A DNA stretch of 34,803 nt from Prochlorococcus sp. HOT208_60m_813I02 (GTDB lineage Bacteria; Cyanobacteriota; Cyanobacteriia; PCC-6307; Cyanobiaceae), in contig MWOR01000022.1 of assembly GCA_002025865.1 (NCBI GenBank), positions 1 through 34,803 of the forward strand, in the 5' to 3' direction. Numbering within the stretch: position 1 is the stretch's first letter; the number at the start of each line of letters is the position of its first letter. Position numbers and translations under genes: made by a program. Positions 16,579-25,974 of the stretch are shown here, piece by piece. Below the pieces are notes generated by a model, which searched no databases, was not told the DNA's origin, and saw only the letters and a list, made by a program, of their open reading frames with translations.

Positions 16579-17582
16579 GCATGAGTAATAAATCTTTTTT
16601 AATCACAGGCAGTAGTGGATTTATTGGCAAAGCTTTATGTAAGTTTTTAACTGAAAAAGGACATAAAGTTTTTGGTATTGATGTGGTAACTCCCGATTTC
16701 TCAGATGCAAACTTTAAATTTTTTGAATTTGATTTGCTTGAGATTGATCCAAATAAATTATCAATTATTATTCCAAAAGTAGACTATATTGTTCACTTAG
16801 CTGCAAAGACTGACTTGTTTGGCAAAAGATTATCAGAATATAATATCAATATTGAAGGAGTGAGAACAATTTGTGAATATTCTGAAATTATTAAGCCAAT
16901 AAAGGTATTATTTGCTTCAACGCAATTAGTTAATTGTATTGGAGATAGACCAAATGGAATTAATGATTATAATCCCGACTCACTTTATGGTTTATCAAAA
17001 GTTTTAGGAGAACAAATTGTGAGGACCTATTTTGATAAATTGGCAATCAATTGGTTGATTTTTAGACCTACTACAGTTTGGGGACCAGGAATGTCTAGTC
17101 ATTATCAAAATTTTTTAAATTTGCTTTTAAAAAGAAAGTATTTTCATATTGGGTTCGCAAAAAAGGAAAAGTCTTTTTCTTATATTGGTAATTCTGTTAA
17201 CCAGATATTCGAATTATGTATAAATCAAAAAGATTTCCCAACAGATTTAATCATTTATCTTTGTGATCCATTCAATATAGAAATAAGGCAATGGGCAAAT
17301 GATTTGGCTTTGGGACTTGGTGCCCCTAAGCCTTTTACTTTACCTTATAAATTATGCTATTTTTTAGCTTTTATGAATGATAAAGTTTCCAAGATACTTA
17401 GAAGAAAACCTCTAATTCCACTTACCATAAGGAGATTAAAGAATATTAATACCCCTTATTTATTTGAATCAGAATTATTATGGCAAAATTCCACAATTTC
17501 TTATGATTATAAAGCAGCTATAAAAAATACATGCTCTTGGTTTGTAAGAAACAAAGATCAATCTATCAAAAAATCTTTATAA
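16575..17582 (+). CDS. NAD-dependent epimerase/dehydratase (extended SDR)
   Basis: A 335-residue extended SDR with cofactor motif GSSGFIG, HLAAKTD, the FASTQLVN active-site strand and a YGLSK catalytic motif, followed by FRPTTVWGPG. It probably changes an NDP-sugar, for example as a 4-epimerase or 4-keto reductase, but the substrate is not clear. The C-terminal third is longer and more basic than in GalE. The start ATG overlaps the previous stop; a second in-frame ATG six bases later (16581) is equally possible. Confidence 0.75.
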   Translation: MSMSNKSFLITGSSGFIGKALCKFLTEKGHKVFGIDVVTPDFSDANFKFFEFDLLEIDPNKLSIIIPKVDYIVHLAAKTDLFGKRLSEYNINIEGVRTICEYSEIIKPIKVLFASTQLVNCIGDRPNGINDYNPDSLYGLSKVLGEQIVRTYFDKLAINWLIFRPTTVWGPGMSSHYQNFLNLLLKRKYFHIGFAKKEKSFSYIGNSVNQIFELCINQKDFPTDLIIYLCDPFNIEIRQWANDLALGLGAPKPFTLPYKLCYFLAFMNDKVSKILRRKPLIPLTIRRLKNINTPYLFESELLWQNSTISYDYKAAIKNTCSWFVRNKDQSIKKSL

Positions 17583-17585
17583 TTT

Positions 17586-18803
17586 ATGGACAATAGGATT
17601 TTTTTAATTGAGGAATATTTTTATCCAGACGGATGGGGTGGAGCCCAAATAACTAGGGATATTGCTTTGAAATTACAAAATTCTGGTTGGAACATAACAG
17701 CATTTTGTGGAAGCAAGCCCTACATAAAAATCCAAAATAATTTAGATAAAGATCCTAGAAGAGAAGGCGTTAAAATTAATAGACAATTTGTACCTTTTAA
17801 ATCAAATATCTTTTTTCTAAAGTTAATTAATAATTTTATTTTTTCATTTCAAATATTTTTAAAATTTTTCTTAACTCAAAAACCTAATCTTATTTTGGTT
17901 CAAACAAACCCTCCTCCTGTTATTCTTGTAGCATCTTTTTTTTCTTTTATTTGGAAAGTACCAATTGTTATTATTGCAATGGATCTATATCCAGATGTAT
18001 TGATTAAAAATATTAGTAATAAATATAAAAAATTTTTATCTAAATACTTAACTAAACCATTTAATTTTGCTTATTCCTCAGCAACAGAAGTTATTGCGCT
18101 AGGACCTTCAATGAGGAATAAATTAATAAATAGAGGGTGTGAATTTAATAAGATTAAAATTATTAATAATTGGGCTACAGGTAATCTAGAAGTTGTAAGA
18201 GGTAAAGAAAATAAATTTAGAGATAAGTGGAATATATTTGCAAATAATGTAATTTTATATTCTGGAAATTTAGGAGTAGCTCATGAGTGGCAAACTATTT
18301 TATATGCATTGAAGCAAAGTAAAATAAAACCTTCTGATTTGCAAATAATATTTATTTCTGCTGGAAATAAGGTAAATCTTGCGAAACAATATTCTATAAA
18401 TAATTTGTTTAAAGATAGTGTAATTTTTAAAGACCCGATTGATTATGAATTGCTTCCTCACTCCATGGGTTTAGCAGATATTGGATTGGTAACACTAAGA
18501 AAGGAATTTGATGGATTAGTTGTACCAAGTAAATTTTATGGATATATAAGCCGAGGAATCCCAGTAATTTATATAGGGCCAAATTCTGACTTGAGTAGTT
18601 TAATTAGCAATCATTCTTGTGGCATTTGTTTTAAAAATAATCAAATAAATAAAGTTTCAAATTTTTTAAAAAATATTGTTGATTTTAGATTTGATATAAA
18701 AGAATATTCTTTAAAAGCAAAAGAAGAATACTTGAATCATTTTTCTTCAAAAATTGCTTTGGAAAATTATAAGAATCTTCTCTCTAAATATAAGAAAAAT
18801 TAA
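17586..18803 (+). CDS. glycosyltransferase, GT4 family (WcaI/WbuB-like)
   Basis: A 405-residue GT-B enzyme. The N-terminal YPDGWGGAQITRDIA (13-27) is the acceptor-side glycine-rich loop of GT4. Hydrophobic helices around residues 75-130 suggest peripheral membrane association, as in WcaI/WbuB-type enzymes. LYSGNLG begins the donor domain and GLVVPSKFYGYISRGIPVIY lies near its end. It probably adds a sugar to the lipid-linked repeat unit. Its stop overlaps the stop of rmlD on the other strand, a tail-to-tail junction (18800-18803). Confidence 0.82.
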   Translation: MDNRIFLIEEYFYPDGWGGAQITRDIALKLQNSGWNITAFCGSKPYIKIQNNLDKDPRREGVKINRQFVPFKSNIFFLKLINNFIFSFQIFLKFFLTQKPNLILVQTNPPPVILVASFFSFIWKVPIVIIAMDLYPDVLIKNISNKYKKFLSKYLTKPFNFAYSSATEVIALGPSMRNKLINRGCEFNKIKIINNWATGNLEVVRGKENKFRDKWNIFANNVILYSGNLGVAHEWQTILYALKQSKIKPSDLQIIFISAGNKVNLAKQYSINNLFKDSVIFKDPIDYELLPHSMGLADIGLVTLRKEFDGLVVPSKFYGYISRGIPVIYIGPNSDLSSLISNHSCGICFKNNQINKVSNFLKNIVDFRFDIKEYSLKAKEEYLNHFSSKIALENYKNLLSKYKKN

Positions 18804-19693
18804 TTAATATTTTTTAGTAAGTTTTTAATATTATTACGCCAATGTTTCTTTTTTAAATTCAATATATCGTAGGTTTTATCGCAATCTAATACTGAGTAAT
18901 GCGGCCTTTTAGCCAAGGCTCCTTTATATTCTTTGGATTTTATTGGTTTAATAGATCTAGTCTCTTTTAATAAATTTAATTCAAAAGCTAATTCTTGAAT
19001 TGAAACTGCAATATCATACCAACTTGCAATACCTGCGTCTGCCCAGTGCATAATAGGGTCCTCATTATTAAAAGAATTAAATACTTCTTTGGATTTTATT
19101 ATGGCCCAACATGCAGATGCCAAAGAATCCGTTGTCGTAGGAGAACCTATTTGGTCATAAATTACTGAAATATCTTTCCCTTCTTTTAATAACTTAAGAA
19201 TTGTAAGGGCAAAATTTTTCCCTATGCTTCCCATTAGCCAACTAGTTCTTAGAACAATTATTTTATCCTTATTTTTAAGACGTCCTAAAACATTATCTTC
19301 TCCAAGAGATTTAGAAGCTCCATAAACACCTAATGGACTTTTTTTATGTGAGGTTTTGTAAGGAGAATTCCCATTTCCATCAAAAACATAGTCTGTACTA
19401 ATTTGAAGAAGTTTCCCCTTTTTTTTTAAGAGAGCCTCCGCAATAGCTAAGGGACCATATGCATTAATAGAGTAAGCTTCTTTAGGATTATTTTCAGCTT
19501 GATCAACATTTGTAAATGCCGCACAATTAATAACCCAATCTGGATTAAGTTCCTCTAATGATTGTTTACATTTTTCATGATCATTTAAATCAAAGTTATT
19601 ACGATTAGTTTGAATTAAATCAATTTTTTCAGGTAAAGAATTTAATAGCGCATTACCTAGCTGGCCATTAACACCTGTTATTAAAACTTTCAT
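18800..19693 (-). CDS. rmlD: dTDP-4-dehydrorhamnose reductase
   Basis: RmlD reduces dTDP-4-keto-L-rhamnose to dTDP-L-rhamnose with NAD(P)H, the last step of the pathway. The 297-residue protein is full length with GVNGQLG at the N-terminus, NCAAFTNVDQAE, the STDYVFDG segment and the YGASK catalytic motif. The ATG overlaps the rmlC stop by 4 bases, so the two are probably coupled in the order rmlA-rmlC-rmlD. Confidence 0.95.
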   Translation of the reverse strand: MKVLITGVNGQLGNALLNSLPEKIDLIQTNRNNFDLNDHEKCKQSLEELNPDWVINCAAFTNVDQAENNPKEAYSINAYGPLAIAEALLKKKGKLLQISTDYVFDGNGNSPYKTSHKKSPLGVYGASKSLGEDNVLGRLKNKDKIIVLRTSWLMGSIGKNFALTILKLLKEGKDISVIYDQIGSPTTTDSLASACWAIIKSKEVFNSFNNEDPIMHWADAGIASWYDIAVSIQELAFELNLLKETRSIKPIKSKEYKGALAKRPHYSVLDCDKTYDILNLKKKHWRNNIKNLLKNIN

Positions 19694-20280
19694 AAGAAAA
19701 TATCATTATTTTTTATAGCATCTTTAAGACTTTGACCTTGATTATCTTTGTCAGATAATATTGGTCTTTTGATTTCAAATTCTTTTAAGGGCCAATTAAT
19801 TCTCAGATCGATATCATTCCATAAAATTGTTCTTTCTTTACTCGTTTCCCAAGGAGATGTTGCTTTATATAATATCTCGGCTTCTTTACTTAAAGTAAGG
19901 AAGCCATGTGCAAAACCTTCTGGAATCCAAAATAAAAACTTGTTTAAATCATCAAGATAAACACCTGTCCATTGTTTGAAAGTTCTTGAACTTTTCCTAA
20001 GATCTACTGCTACATCAAAAACTTTTCCTTTTATACATCTAACAAGTTTACCTTGGGGGTAGGGAGGTAATTGATAATGTAAACCTCTTAAAACTCTAAA
20101 ACTTGATTTAGAATGATTATCTTGAAAAAACTCTACTTTTTTACTAAGCAGATTATTAAATTTTTCTTTATTCCAAGTTTCGTAGAAGAAACCTCTATCA
20201 TCTTTAAAAATAGAAGGTTTAATTAATTTTAGTCCTTCAATCTCTTCATTTAAATTGGATTTTAAATTGTTTAAATTCAC
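19690..20280 (-). CDS. rmlC: dTDP-4-dehydrorhamnose 3,5-epimerase
   Basis: RmlC epimerises dTDP-4-keto-6-deoxyglucose at C3 and C5. The 196-residue cupin has the family hallmarks: FYETWNKEKF, RGLHYQ with the catalytic His, GKLVRCIKGKVFDVAVD and PEGFAHGFLTLS. It starts with GTG, 12 bases after the rmlA stop; no in-frame ATG gives a complete N-terminus. Confidence 0.95.
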   Translation of the reverse strand: MNLNNLKSNLNEEIEGLKLIKPSIFKDDRGFFYETWNKEKFNNLLSKKVEFFQDNHSKSSFRVLRGLHYQLPPYPQGKLVRCIKGKVFDVAVDLRKSSRTFKQWTGVYLDDLNKFLFWIPEGFAHGFLTLSKEAEILYKATSPWETSKERTILWNDIDLRINWPLKEFEIKRPILSDKDNQGQSLKDAIKNNDIFL

Positions 20281-20292
20281 AAAATTCTTTAA

Positions 20293-21168
20293 TTACTTTA
20301 ATAAATCTAGAAGATATTTTCCATAGCCATTCTTGCACATAGGCTCTGCCAATTTAATTAATTGCTCATCATCAATCCATTTTTTCCTCCAAGCAATTTC
20401 TTCTGGACATCCAATTTTTAATCCTTGTCTGTTTTCTATTGTTTTGATGAAATTACTGGCTTCTAATAGAGAGTCAAATGTTCCAGTATCTAACCATGCA
20501 TTACCTCGGCCAAGCAGTTCTAAATTTAACTTTTTTTCTGATAAATAGGATTTATTTATAGAGGTTATTTCTAGCTCTCCGCGATTAGATGGTTTAAGGT
20601 TTTTAGCATGATCCACAATTTGTTTATCGTAAAAATATAAACCAGTTATCACAAAATTACTTTTTGGTTTAAGGGGCTTTTCTTCAATATCTAAGATATT
20701 ATGATTTTTGTCGAAATTGATTACTCCATATCTTTCAGGATCTTTTACTTGATAGGCAAATACCGTTGCACCTTCAGTTCTTGCATTTGCAATATTTAGT
20801 TTTTTAATTAGATCATCACCATAAAAAAGATTATCTCCAAGTATTAAAGCTGAAGGTGATTCTTCAAGAAAATTCTCGCCTAATATAAAAGCTTCGGCAA
20901 TTCCTTTAGGTTCATTCTGAATTTTGTAATAAATACTAATACCAAATTGTTCACCATTTCCCAATAAATTTTTAAAAATATCAATATCTCTAGGAGTTGT
21001 TATTAAAAGGTATTCCTTTATATTTGCCAACATCAAAACCGTTAAAGCATAGTAAATCATAGGTTTATTGTATATTGGTAGTATTTGCTTACTAATACTG
21101 TTAGTTAACGGAAATAATCTTGAACCAGTTCCTCCAGCTAATATTATTGCTTTTCTTGATTTTTCCAA
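20293..21168 (-). CDS. rmlA: glucose-1-phosphate thymidylyltransferase
   Basis: RmlA makes dTDP-glucose from dTTP and glucose 1-phosphate and is usually feedback-inhibited by dTDP-rhamnose. The 291-residue protein has the nucleotide-binding LAGGTGSRLFPLT, NKPMIYY, LILGDNLFYGDDL and WLDTGTFDSL segments in order and normal length. The apparent start is TTG with AAAGG directly in front of it, unusually close for a ribosome site; no ATG lies in frame before the glycine-rich motif. It leads the rmlA-rmlC-rmlD run, behind a 172-base spacer from fcl that may hold a promoter. Confidence 0.95.
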   Translation of the reverse strand: MEKSRKAIILAGGTGSRLFPLTNSISKQILPIYNKPMIYYALTVLMLANIKEYLLITTPRDIDIFKNLLGNGEQFGISIYYKIQNEPKGIAEAFILGENFLEESPSALILGDNLFYGDDLIKKLNIANARTEGATVFAYQVKDPERYGVINFDKNHNILDIEEKPLKPKSNFVITGLYFYDKQIVDHAKNLKPSNRGELEITSINKSYLSEKKLNLELLGRGNAWLDTGTFDSLLEASNFIKTIENRQGLKIGCPEEIAWRKKWIDDEQLIKLAEPMCKNGYGKYLLDLLK

Positions 21169-21340
21169 CCTTTTAATTTTTATATCCTTTTATTTTAAAC
21201 AATCAGAAGGCTATTCTAAAATGCAATAACAATAATTAATAACCTTTATTTGTGGTAGAGCTAATGATTCTTCAAATAAGCCTAATCTACCAAATCACAA
21301 GTAAATTATTAATTCATATACTAATAAATTTTTTAAATGT

Positions 21341-22342
21341 TTATAAAGTATTTTTATATTCTGCGATTGTTCTTTCAATTCCTTTATCTAGACTGATAAT
21401 AGGCTCCCAACCTAATTTTTTAATTTTTTCGATATTCAATAATTTTCTTGGAGTGCCATTAGGTTTACTTGAATCCCAAACCAAATTTCCTTTAAAACCA
21501 ACTTTCTTTGATATTTTTAGTGCTAGTTCTTTAATTGATATATCCTTGCCAGTTCCGACATTTAAAAATGAATAAGGTTCTTTTTCTTGGTCTCTTGGGG
21601 AAAGTGAATCATTCGGATCCCAATTTTCTAAGGCGAATACAATAGCTCTCGCAAGATCATCAACATGTAAAAACTCTCTTAAAGGTTCGCCTGTCCCCCA
21701 ACAAACTACGTCTTTAGAGGATGAGTTAACTGCATTACAGAATTTTCTTATCAAGCTGGGCATAACATGACTATTTTCAGGGTGATAATTATCGCCAGTA
21801 CCATATAAATTTGTTGGCATTAAGGATATTGCATCAAAATTATATTGTTTTCTTAATGCCTGACAAAGCTTGATACCTGAAATCTTTGAAATTGCATACC
21901 ATTCATTAGTAGGTTCTAAAGCTCCTGTCAATAGCGATTCCTCTTGAATTGGCTGATCAGCATATTTGGGATAAATACAACTACTTCCAAGAAAAAGTAA
22001 TCTTTTAACACCATATTTCCAAGCTGCTTCTATTACATTTGTTTGAATCTTCAAATTTTCATATATAAAGTCAGCTGGATAAGTAGAATTTGCATAAATT
22101 CCTCCTACTTTTGCAGCTGCAAGAATTACTACTGTTGGTTGATTTTTTTTAAACCAAAATTTTACTGCATCTGTGTCTAGTAGATTCAGATCTTTTCTTG
22201 AAGGTGAAATTATTTCCCCTCCATACTTTTTAGAACCATATCCAGAATTCTTTAAAATTCTGCAAGTTGATTTTCCAACCATCCCTGAAGATCCTGCAAC
22301 AAAAATCCTTTCGCTGTAGTTTATAAGTTTTTCACTTTTCAT
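21341..22342 (-). CDS. fcl: GDP-L-fucose synthase
   Basis: Fcl (WcaG) converts GDP-4-keto-6-deoxymannose, made by Gmd, to GDP-L-fucose through epimerisation and NADPH reduction. The 333-residue protein has GSSGMVG, AAAKVGGIYAN, SSCIYPK with the catalytic Ser-Cys, and WYAISK with Tyr-Lys, all typical. It follows gmd by 11 bases on the same strand, an operon arrangement often seen for these enzymes. Confidence 0.93.
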   Translation of the reverse strand: MKSEKLINYSERIFVAGSSGMVGKSTCRILKNSGYGSKKYGGEIISPSRKDLNLLDTDAVKFWFKKNQPTVVILAAAKVGGIYANSTYPADFIYENLKIQTNVIEAAWKYGVKRLLFLGSSCIYPKYADQPIQEESLLTGALEPTNEWYAISKISGIKLCQALRKQYNFDAISLMPTNLYGTGDNYHPENSHVMPSLIRKFCNAVNSSSKDVVCWGTGEPLREFLHVDDLARAIVFALENWDPNDSLSPRDQEKEPYSFLNVGTGKDISIKELALKISKKVGFKGNLVWDSSKPNGTPRKLLNIEKIKKLGWEPIISLDKGIERTIAEYKNTL

Positions 22343-22353
22343 AAAAAATAAAT

Positions 22354-23490
22354 TTACAAAATTGAAGGATCGATTATTTTAAATCCTTTTTCCTTTAGAT
22401 AAAGATCTCTTTTGGCTTCTTCGAGATCATTTTGAATCATTTCCTCTACCATATCCTCTAAATTTATTTTTGGGACCCATCCAAGTTCTCTCTCTGCTTT
22501 AGAAGAATCTCCAAGTAATTGATCGACTTCTGTAGGCCTAAAATATCTTGGATCAATCCTTATAACTATTTCTTTATTATCGGCCCTTTTCCCTACCTCA
22601 TTTATACCATCACCTTCCCAAATGATAGATTTCGAACCGTTATTATCTACCCATCCAAGCTTATTAGCGGCAATTTCAACAAAGGTTCTGACTTTTTCCA
22701 TTCTTCCAGTGGAGATTACATAGTCTTTAGGCTCCTTTTGTTGAAGCATTAGCCATTGCATTTGAACATAATCTTTGGCATGGCCCCAATCCCTTTTTGC
22801 ATCTAAATTGCCTAAATAAATACATTTTTCTAAACCACAATTAATTCTTGATAAACCTCTTGTTATTTTTCTAGTAACGAATGTTTCACCTCTTCTTTTA
22901 CTTTCGTGATTAAATAGAATTCCATTACAAGCATAAATACCATAAGCTTCTCTATAGTTAACAGTTATCCAGTAGGCATATAATTTTGCTACTCCATATG
23001 GGCTTCTAGGATAGAAAGGAGTTGACTCTTTTTGAGGTACCTCTTGAATTTTGCCATATAATTCACTTGTACTTGCTTGATAAATTCGTGTTTTATTTGT
23101 TAATTTTAAAATCCTAATAGCCTCTAGTATTCTTAATGTTCCCAACGCATCACTGTTGGCAGTGTACTCAGGGCTTTCAAAACTTACTGATACGTGACTT
23201 TGTGCACCTAAATTATAAATTTCATCAGGTTGAATTTGCTGAATTATTCTTATCAAATTAGTACTGTCTGTTAAATCTCCATAATGAAGTATAAGTTTTT
23301 GATTATCTAAATGAGGATCTTGGTAGAGGTGGTCAATTCTTTTAGTATTGAAACTGCTAGATCTTCTTTTAATGCCATGTACTTCGTAACCCTTTTCTAA
23401 TAAAAATTCAGAAAGATAACTTCCATCTTGCCCAGTTATTCCAGTAATTAATGCTACTCGATTTGAATTTAAGCTTTTATCAGAATTCAT
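22354..23490 (-). CDS. gmd: GDP-mannose 4,6-dehydratase
   Basis: Gmd forms GDP-4-keto-6-deoxy-D-mannose from GDP-mannose. The 378-residue protein has GITGQDGSY (residues 17-25), the [13 protein letters not shown]-binding stretch (41-49), the TSELYG catalytic segment (T141, E143), YGVAK (Y165, K169) and [15 protein letters not shown]. Length and motifs are those of the canonical enzyme, in contrast to the shorter relative at 2981-3940. GDP-mannose would come from ManC at 27515-28957. Confidence 0.95.
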   Translation of the reverse strand: MNSDKSLNSNRVALITGITGQDGSYLSEFLLEKGYEVHGIKRRSSSFNTKRIDHLYQDPHLDNQKLILHYGDLTDSTNLIRIIQQIQPDEIYNLGAQSHVSVSFESPEYTANSDALGTLRILEAIRILKLTNKTRIYQASTSELYGKIQEVPQKESTPFYPRSPYGVAKLYAYWITVNYREAYGIYACNGILFNHESKRRGETFVTRKITRGLSRINCGLEKCIYLGNLDAKRDWGHAKDYVQMQWLMLQQKEPKDYVISTGRMEKVRTFVEIAANKLGWVDNNGSKSIIWEGDGINEVGKRADNKEIVIRIDPRYFRPTEVDQLLGDSSKAERELGWVPKINLEDMVEEMIQNDLEEAKRDLYLKEKGFKIIDPSIL

Positions 23491-23656
23491 TCATTTAAAA
23501 ATTTTCTATTTATATATTAATTGAGTATGTTCAAATAAAAAACTTGTATTAAATTTATCAATATTAGCGTATTGTTCAATTGAGTAAAAAAAATAGTTTA
23601 AAAGAATATTTTAGAGTACTTAAACTACTATAATAATCTTAACTTTAGAAGATTAT

Positions 23657-24706
23657 TTGGCATTAATTTTAAATACTGGAGGCCTTGGATACATAGGAAG
23701 TCATACTTGTATTAGTTTAATGAAAAATGGCTTCGATGTTTTAGTCATTGATTCACTAGTCAATAGCTCAAGAAATAATTTTGAAAGAATAAAATATCTT
23801 TTAAATGAAATAAAAGTACCCTATTCGGGGAAATTATTTTTTGAAGAGGGCGATTTAAGAGATACTACATGGCTTGATAATATTTTTAAAAAACAAATTT
23901 CTATAAATAATCCAATAGATTCAGTAATTCACTTTGCCTCATTAAAGTCCGTCGAAGAATCAGTATCTAATCCATTGAAATATTGGGATGCAAATATTAA
24001 CTCTACTTTAAGTTTATTATCCATAATGGATAAGTTTAACTGTAATAAAATAGTTTTTAGCAGTAGTGCTACGGTTTATAAAGCTAGAGATGATAAGAAA
24101 CTAGACGAAAATACTTTTCAAGAGCCCATTAATCCATATGGGAATACGAAAATGACAATCGAAAAAATATTAAAAGATTTATATCTTAGCGATGCATCAA
24201 AATGGAAAATGATCAATTTAAGATATTTTAATCCAGTTGGAGCTCATGATTCAGGGATCCTAGGAGAAGAACCCAAGAGTAATCCTACGAATTTATTTCC
24301 TATCTTAGAAAAAGTTGTATTGGGAGAATTAGAAGAGTTGTCAATCTTTGGCAATGATTGGCCAACTAAAGATGGTACATGCGTGAGAGACTATATTCAC
24401 ATTGTTGATTTATCTGATGCTCATTTTGCTGCTTTGAAATTCCTAGAAAATAAGCCATCTCAGTATATTTCTTTAAATATTGGAACAGGAAATGGTTTAA
24501 GTGTTCTGGAAATTATTGAAAATTATTCTAAATTGAATAATATTTCTATTCCCTACAAATTTGTTGAGAGGAGAAAAGGGGACGCGGCTAGTGTGGTGGC
24601 AGATAATAGCTTGGCTTTGAAGCTACTTGAGTGGAGACCTGTCAAGACAATAGAAGATATTTGCTTGGATAGCTTCAGATACACAACTAAAAAATTATTG
24701 ATTTAG
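23657..24706 (+). CDS. galE: UDP-glucose 4-epimerase
   Basis: GalE interconverts UDP-glucose and UDP-galactose with bound NAD. The 349-residue protein has TGGLGYIGSHT at the N-terminus, FASLKSVEESV, the SSSATVY segment, YGNTK (Tyr-Lys) and LRYFNPVGAH. The residue after SSATVY is Lys rather than the usual Gly. The start appears to be TTG, because no ATG lies upstream in frame and the glycine motif is only a few residues in. A 166-base spacer separates it from the divergent gmd and probably carries both promoters. Confidence 0.92.
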   Translation: MALILNTGGLGYIGSHTCISLMKNGFDVLVIDSLVNSSRNNFERIKYLLNEIKVPYSGKLFFEEGDLRDTTWLDNIFKKQISINNPIDSVIHFASLKSVEESVSNPLKYWDANINSTLSLLSIMDKFNCNKIVFSSSATVYKARDDKKLDENTFQEPINPYGNTKMTIEKILKDLYLSDASKWKMINLRYFNPVGAHDSGILGEEPKSNPTNLFPILEKVVLGELEELSIFGNDWPTKDGTCVRDYIHIVDLSDAHFAALKFLENKPSQYISLNIGTGNGLSVLEIIENYSKLNNISIPYKFVERRKGDAASVVADNSLALKLLEWRPVKTIEDICLDSFRYTTKKLLI

Positions 24707-24857
24707 TAGATAATATTCAAAAATATTAAAATTTTTAAAATTTCTTTTATTTTAATTTTTTTATTGATTAAATAATCTCAGATTTTATCCTAATTGCAAA
24801 TTTATATTAGCCACTATCAATAAGTCATTTTATTATTAACTGTAATTAGAGCTTAAA

Positions 24858-25916
24858 ATGTTAAAAAACCAAAAAAAAATTTTAATTACAGGGGCTGCTG
24901 GATTTATAGGCTCAGCATTATCAAAGAATTTAATAAAAGAAGGTAAAAGTATAGTTGGTATAGATAATTTAAACTTATATTATGATAAAAAATTAAAATT
25001 AGATAGGTTAAAAGATATTGAAATTTTTAATTCAATAAAAAAAGGTGGATGGATTTTTGAAAAATGCGATATTTCTGATAGAAATCACATTTTTGAATTA
25101 TTTAAAAAATATAAACCTACTATTGTTATTAATTTAGCTGCGCAAGCTGGGGTAAGATATTCTTTGAAAAATCCTGAATCTTATATTCAAAATAATATTA
25201 TAGGATTTAGTAATATTCTTGATGCATGCATAAAAAATAAGGTTGAGAATTTTTTATTCGCATCAAGTAGTTCGGTCTATGGATCAAATAAAAAAGTACC
25301 TTTTAATGAAGACGATTGTGTTGATCATCCAGTAAGTTTATATGCTGCTACAAAAAGATCGAATGAGTTAATTGCTCACTCTTATAGCCATAATTATGGG
25401 CTTGCATGCACTGGGCTAAGATTTTTCACAGTATATGGTCCATGGGGAAGGCCAGATATGGCGCCAATGATATTTACGAAATCAATTTTAGAAAAAAAGC
25501 CTATTGATATATACAACTTTGGAAAAATGCAAAGAGATTTCACTTTTATTGATGATATTGTTAATTGTATTAGCGCTTGTTCTGAAAAACCTGCGTTTGC
25601 AGATTTAGAATTTGATTTCTTCAATCCAAAACCATCAGTTTCATTCGCGCCATTTAGGATTTTAAACATAGGTAATGGAAATCCAATTGAATTATTGGAT
25701 TTTATAAATATTCTTGAAGAAAAGTTAGGTTTAAAAGCAATTAAAAATTTTACAAATATGCAAAGAGGTGATGTAAAAAAAACTTTTGCAGAGACTAGCA
25801 ATATTTATAAATGGGCAGGATTCAAACCAAAAACAAATTTAAAAATAGGAGTTGATATTTTCCTGCAGTGGTATTTGAATTACTATCACAATAAGAAATT
25901 TGTTTCATCTTTTTGA
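24858..25916 (+). CDS. UDP-glucuronate 4-epimerase-like NAD-dependent epimerase (CapI/LpsL type)
   Basis: An extended SDR of 352 residues with TGAAGFIG, DNLNLYYDKKLK, NLAAQAGVRYS, SSSSVYG, YAATK and RFFTVYGPWGRPDMA. These are hallmark stretches of UDP-glucuronate 4-epimerases of the CapI/LpsL/plant GAE group, which give UDP-galacturonate for capsule or LPS. The convergent neighbour encodes UDP-glucose dehydrogenase, so substrate supply is local. Family is clear; the exact epimer is inferred. Confidence 0.85.
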   Translation: MLKNQKKILITGAAGFIGSALSKNLIKEGKSIVGIDNLNLYYDKKLKLDRLKDIEIFNSIKKGGWIFEKCDISDRNHIFELFKKYKPTIVINLAAQAGVRYSLKNPESYIQNNIIGFSNILDACIKNKVENFLFASSSSVYGSNKKVPFNEDDCVDHPVSLYAATKRSNELIAHSYSHNYGLACTGLRFFTVYGPWGRPDMAPMIFTKSILEKKPIDIYNFGKMQRDFTFIDDIVNCISACSEKPAFADLEFDFFNPKPSVSFAPFRILNIGNGNPIELLDFINILEEKLGLKAIKNFTNMQRGDVKKTFAETSNIYKWAGFKPKTNLKIGVDIFLQWYLNYYHNKKFVSSF

Positions 25917-25974
25917 GATAAAATGGGATTCATAAAAAAAATTATTTGTTGTGAGTTCGTAAGATATCAATTTT

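Noticed and set aside
21252-21575. Plus-strand open frame of 107 codons over the fcl end
   Set aside because: Most of it is antisense to fcl, whose motifs are clear; no start signal or domain.
24720-24770. AT-only inverted repeat after galE as a terminator
   Set aside because: Only A-T pairs with poor geometry; the spacer is so AT-rich that such matches are expected by chance.
25394-25801. 135-codon frame antisense to the UDP-glucuronate epimerase
   Set aside because: It is a shadow of a gene with intact family motifs.
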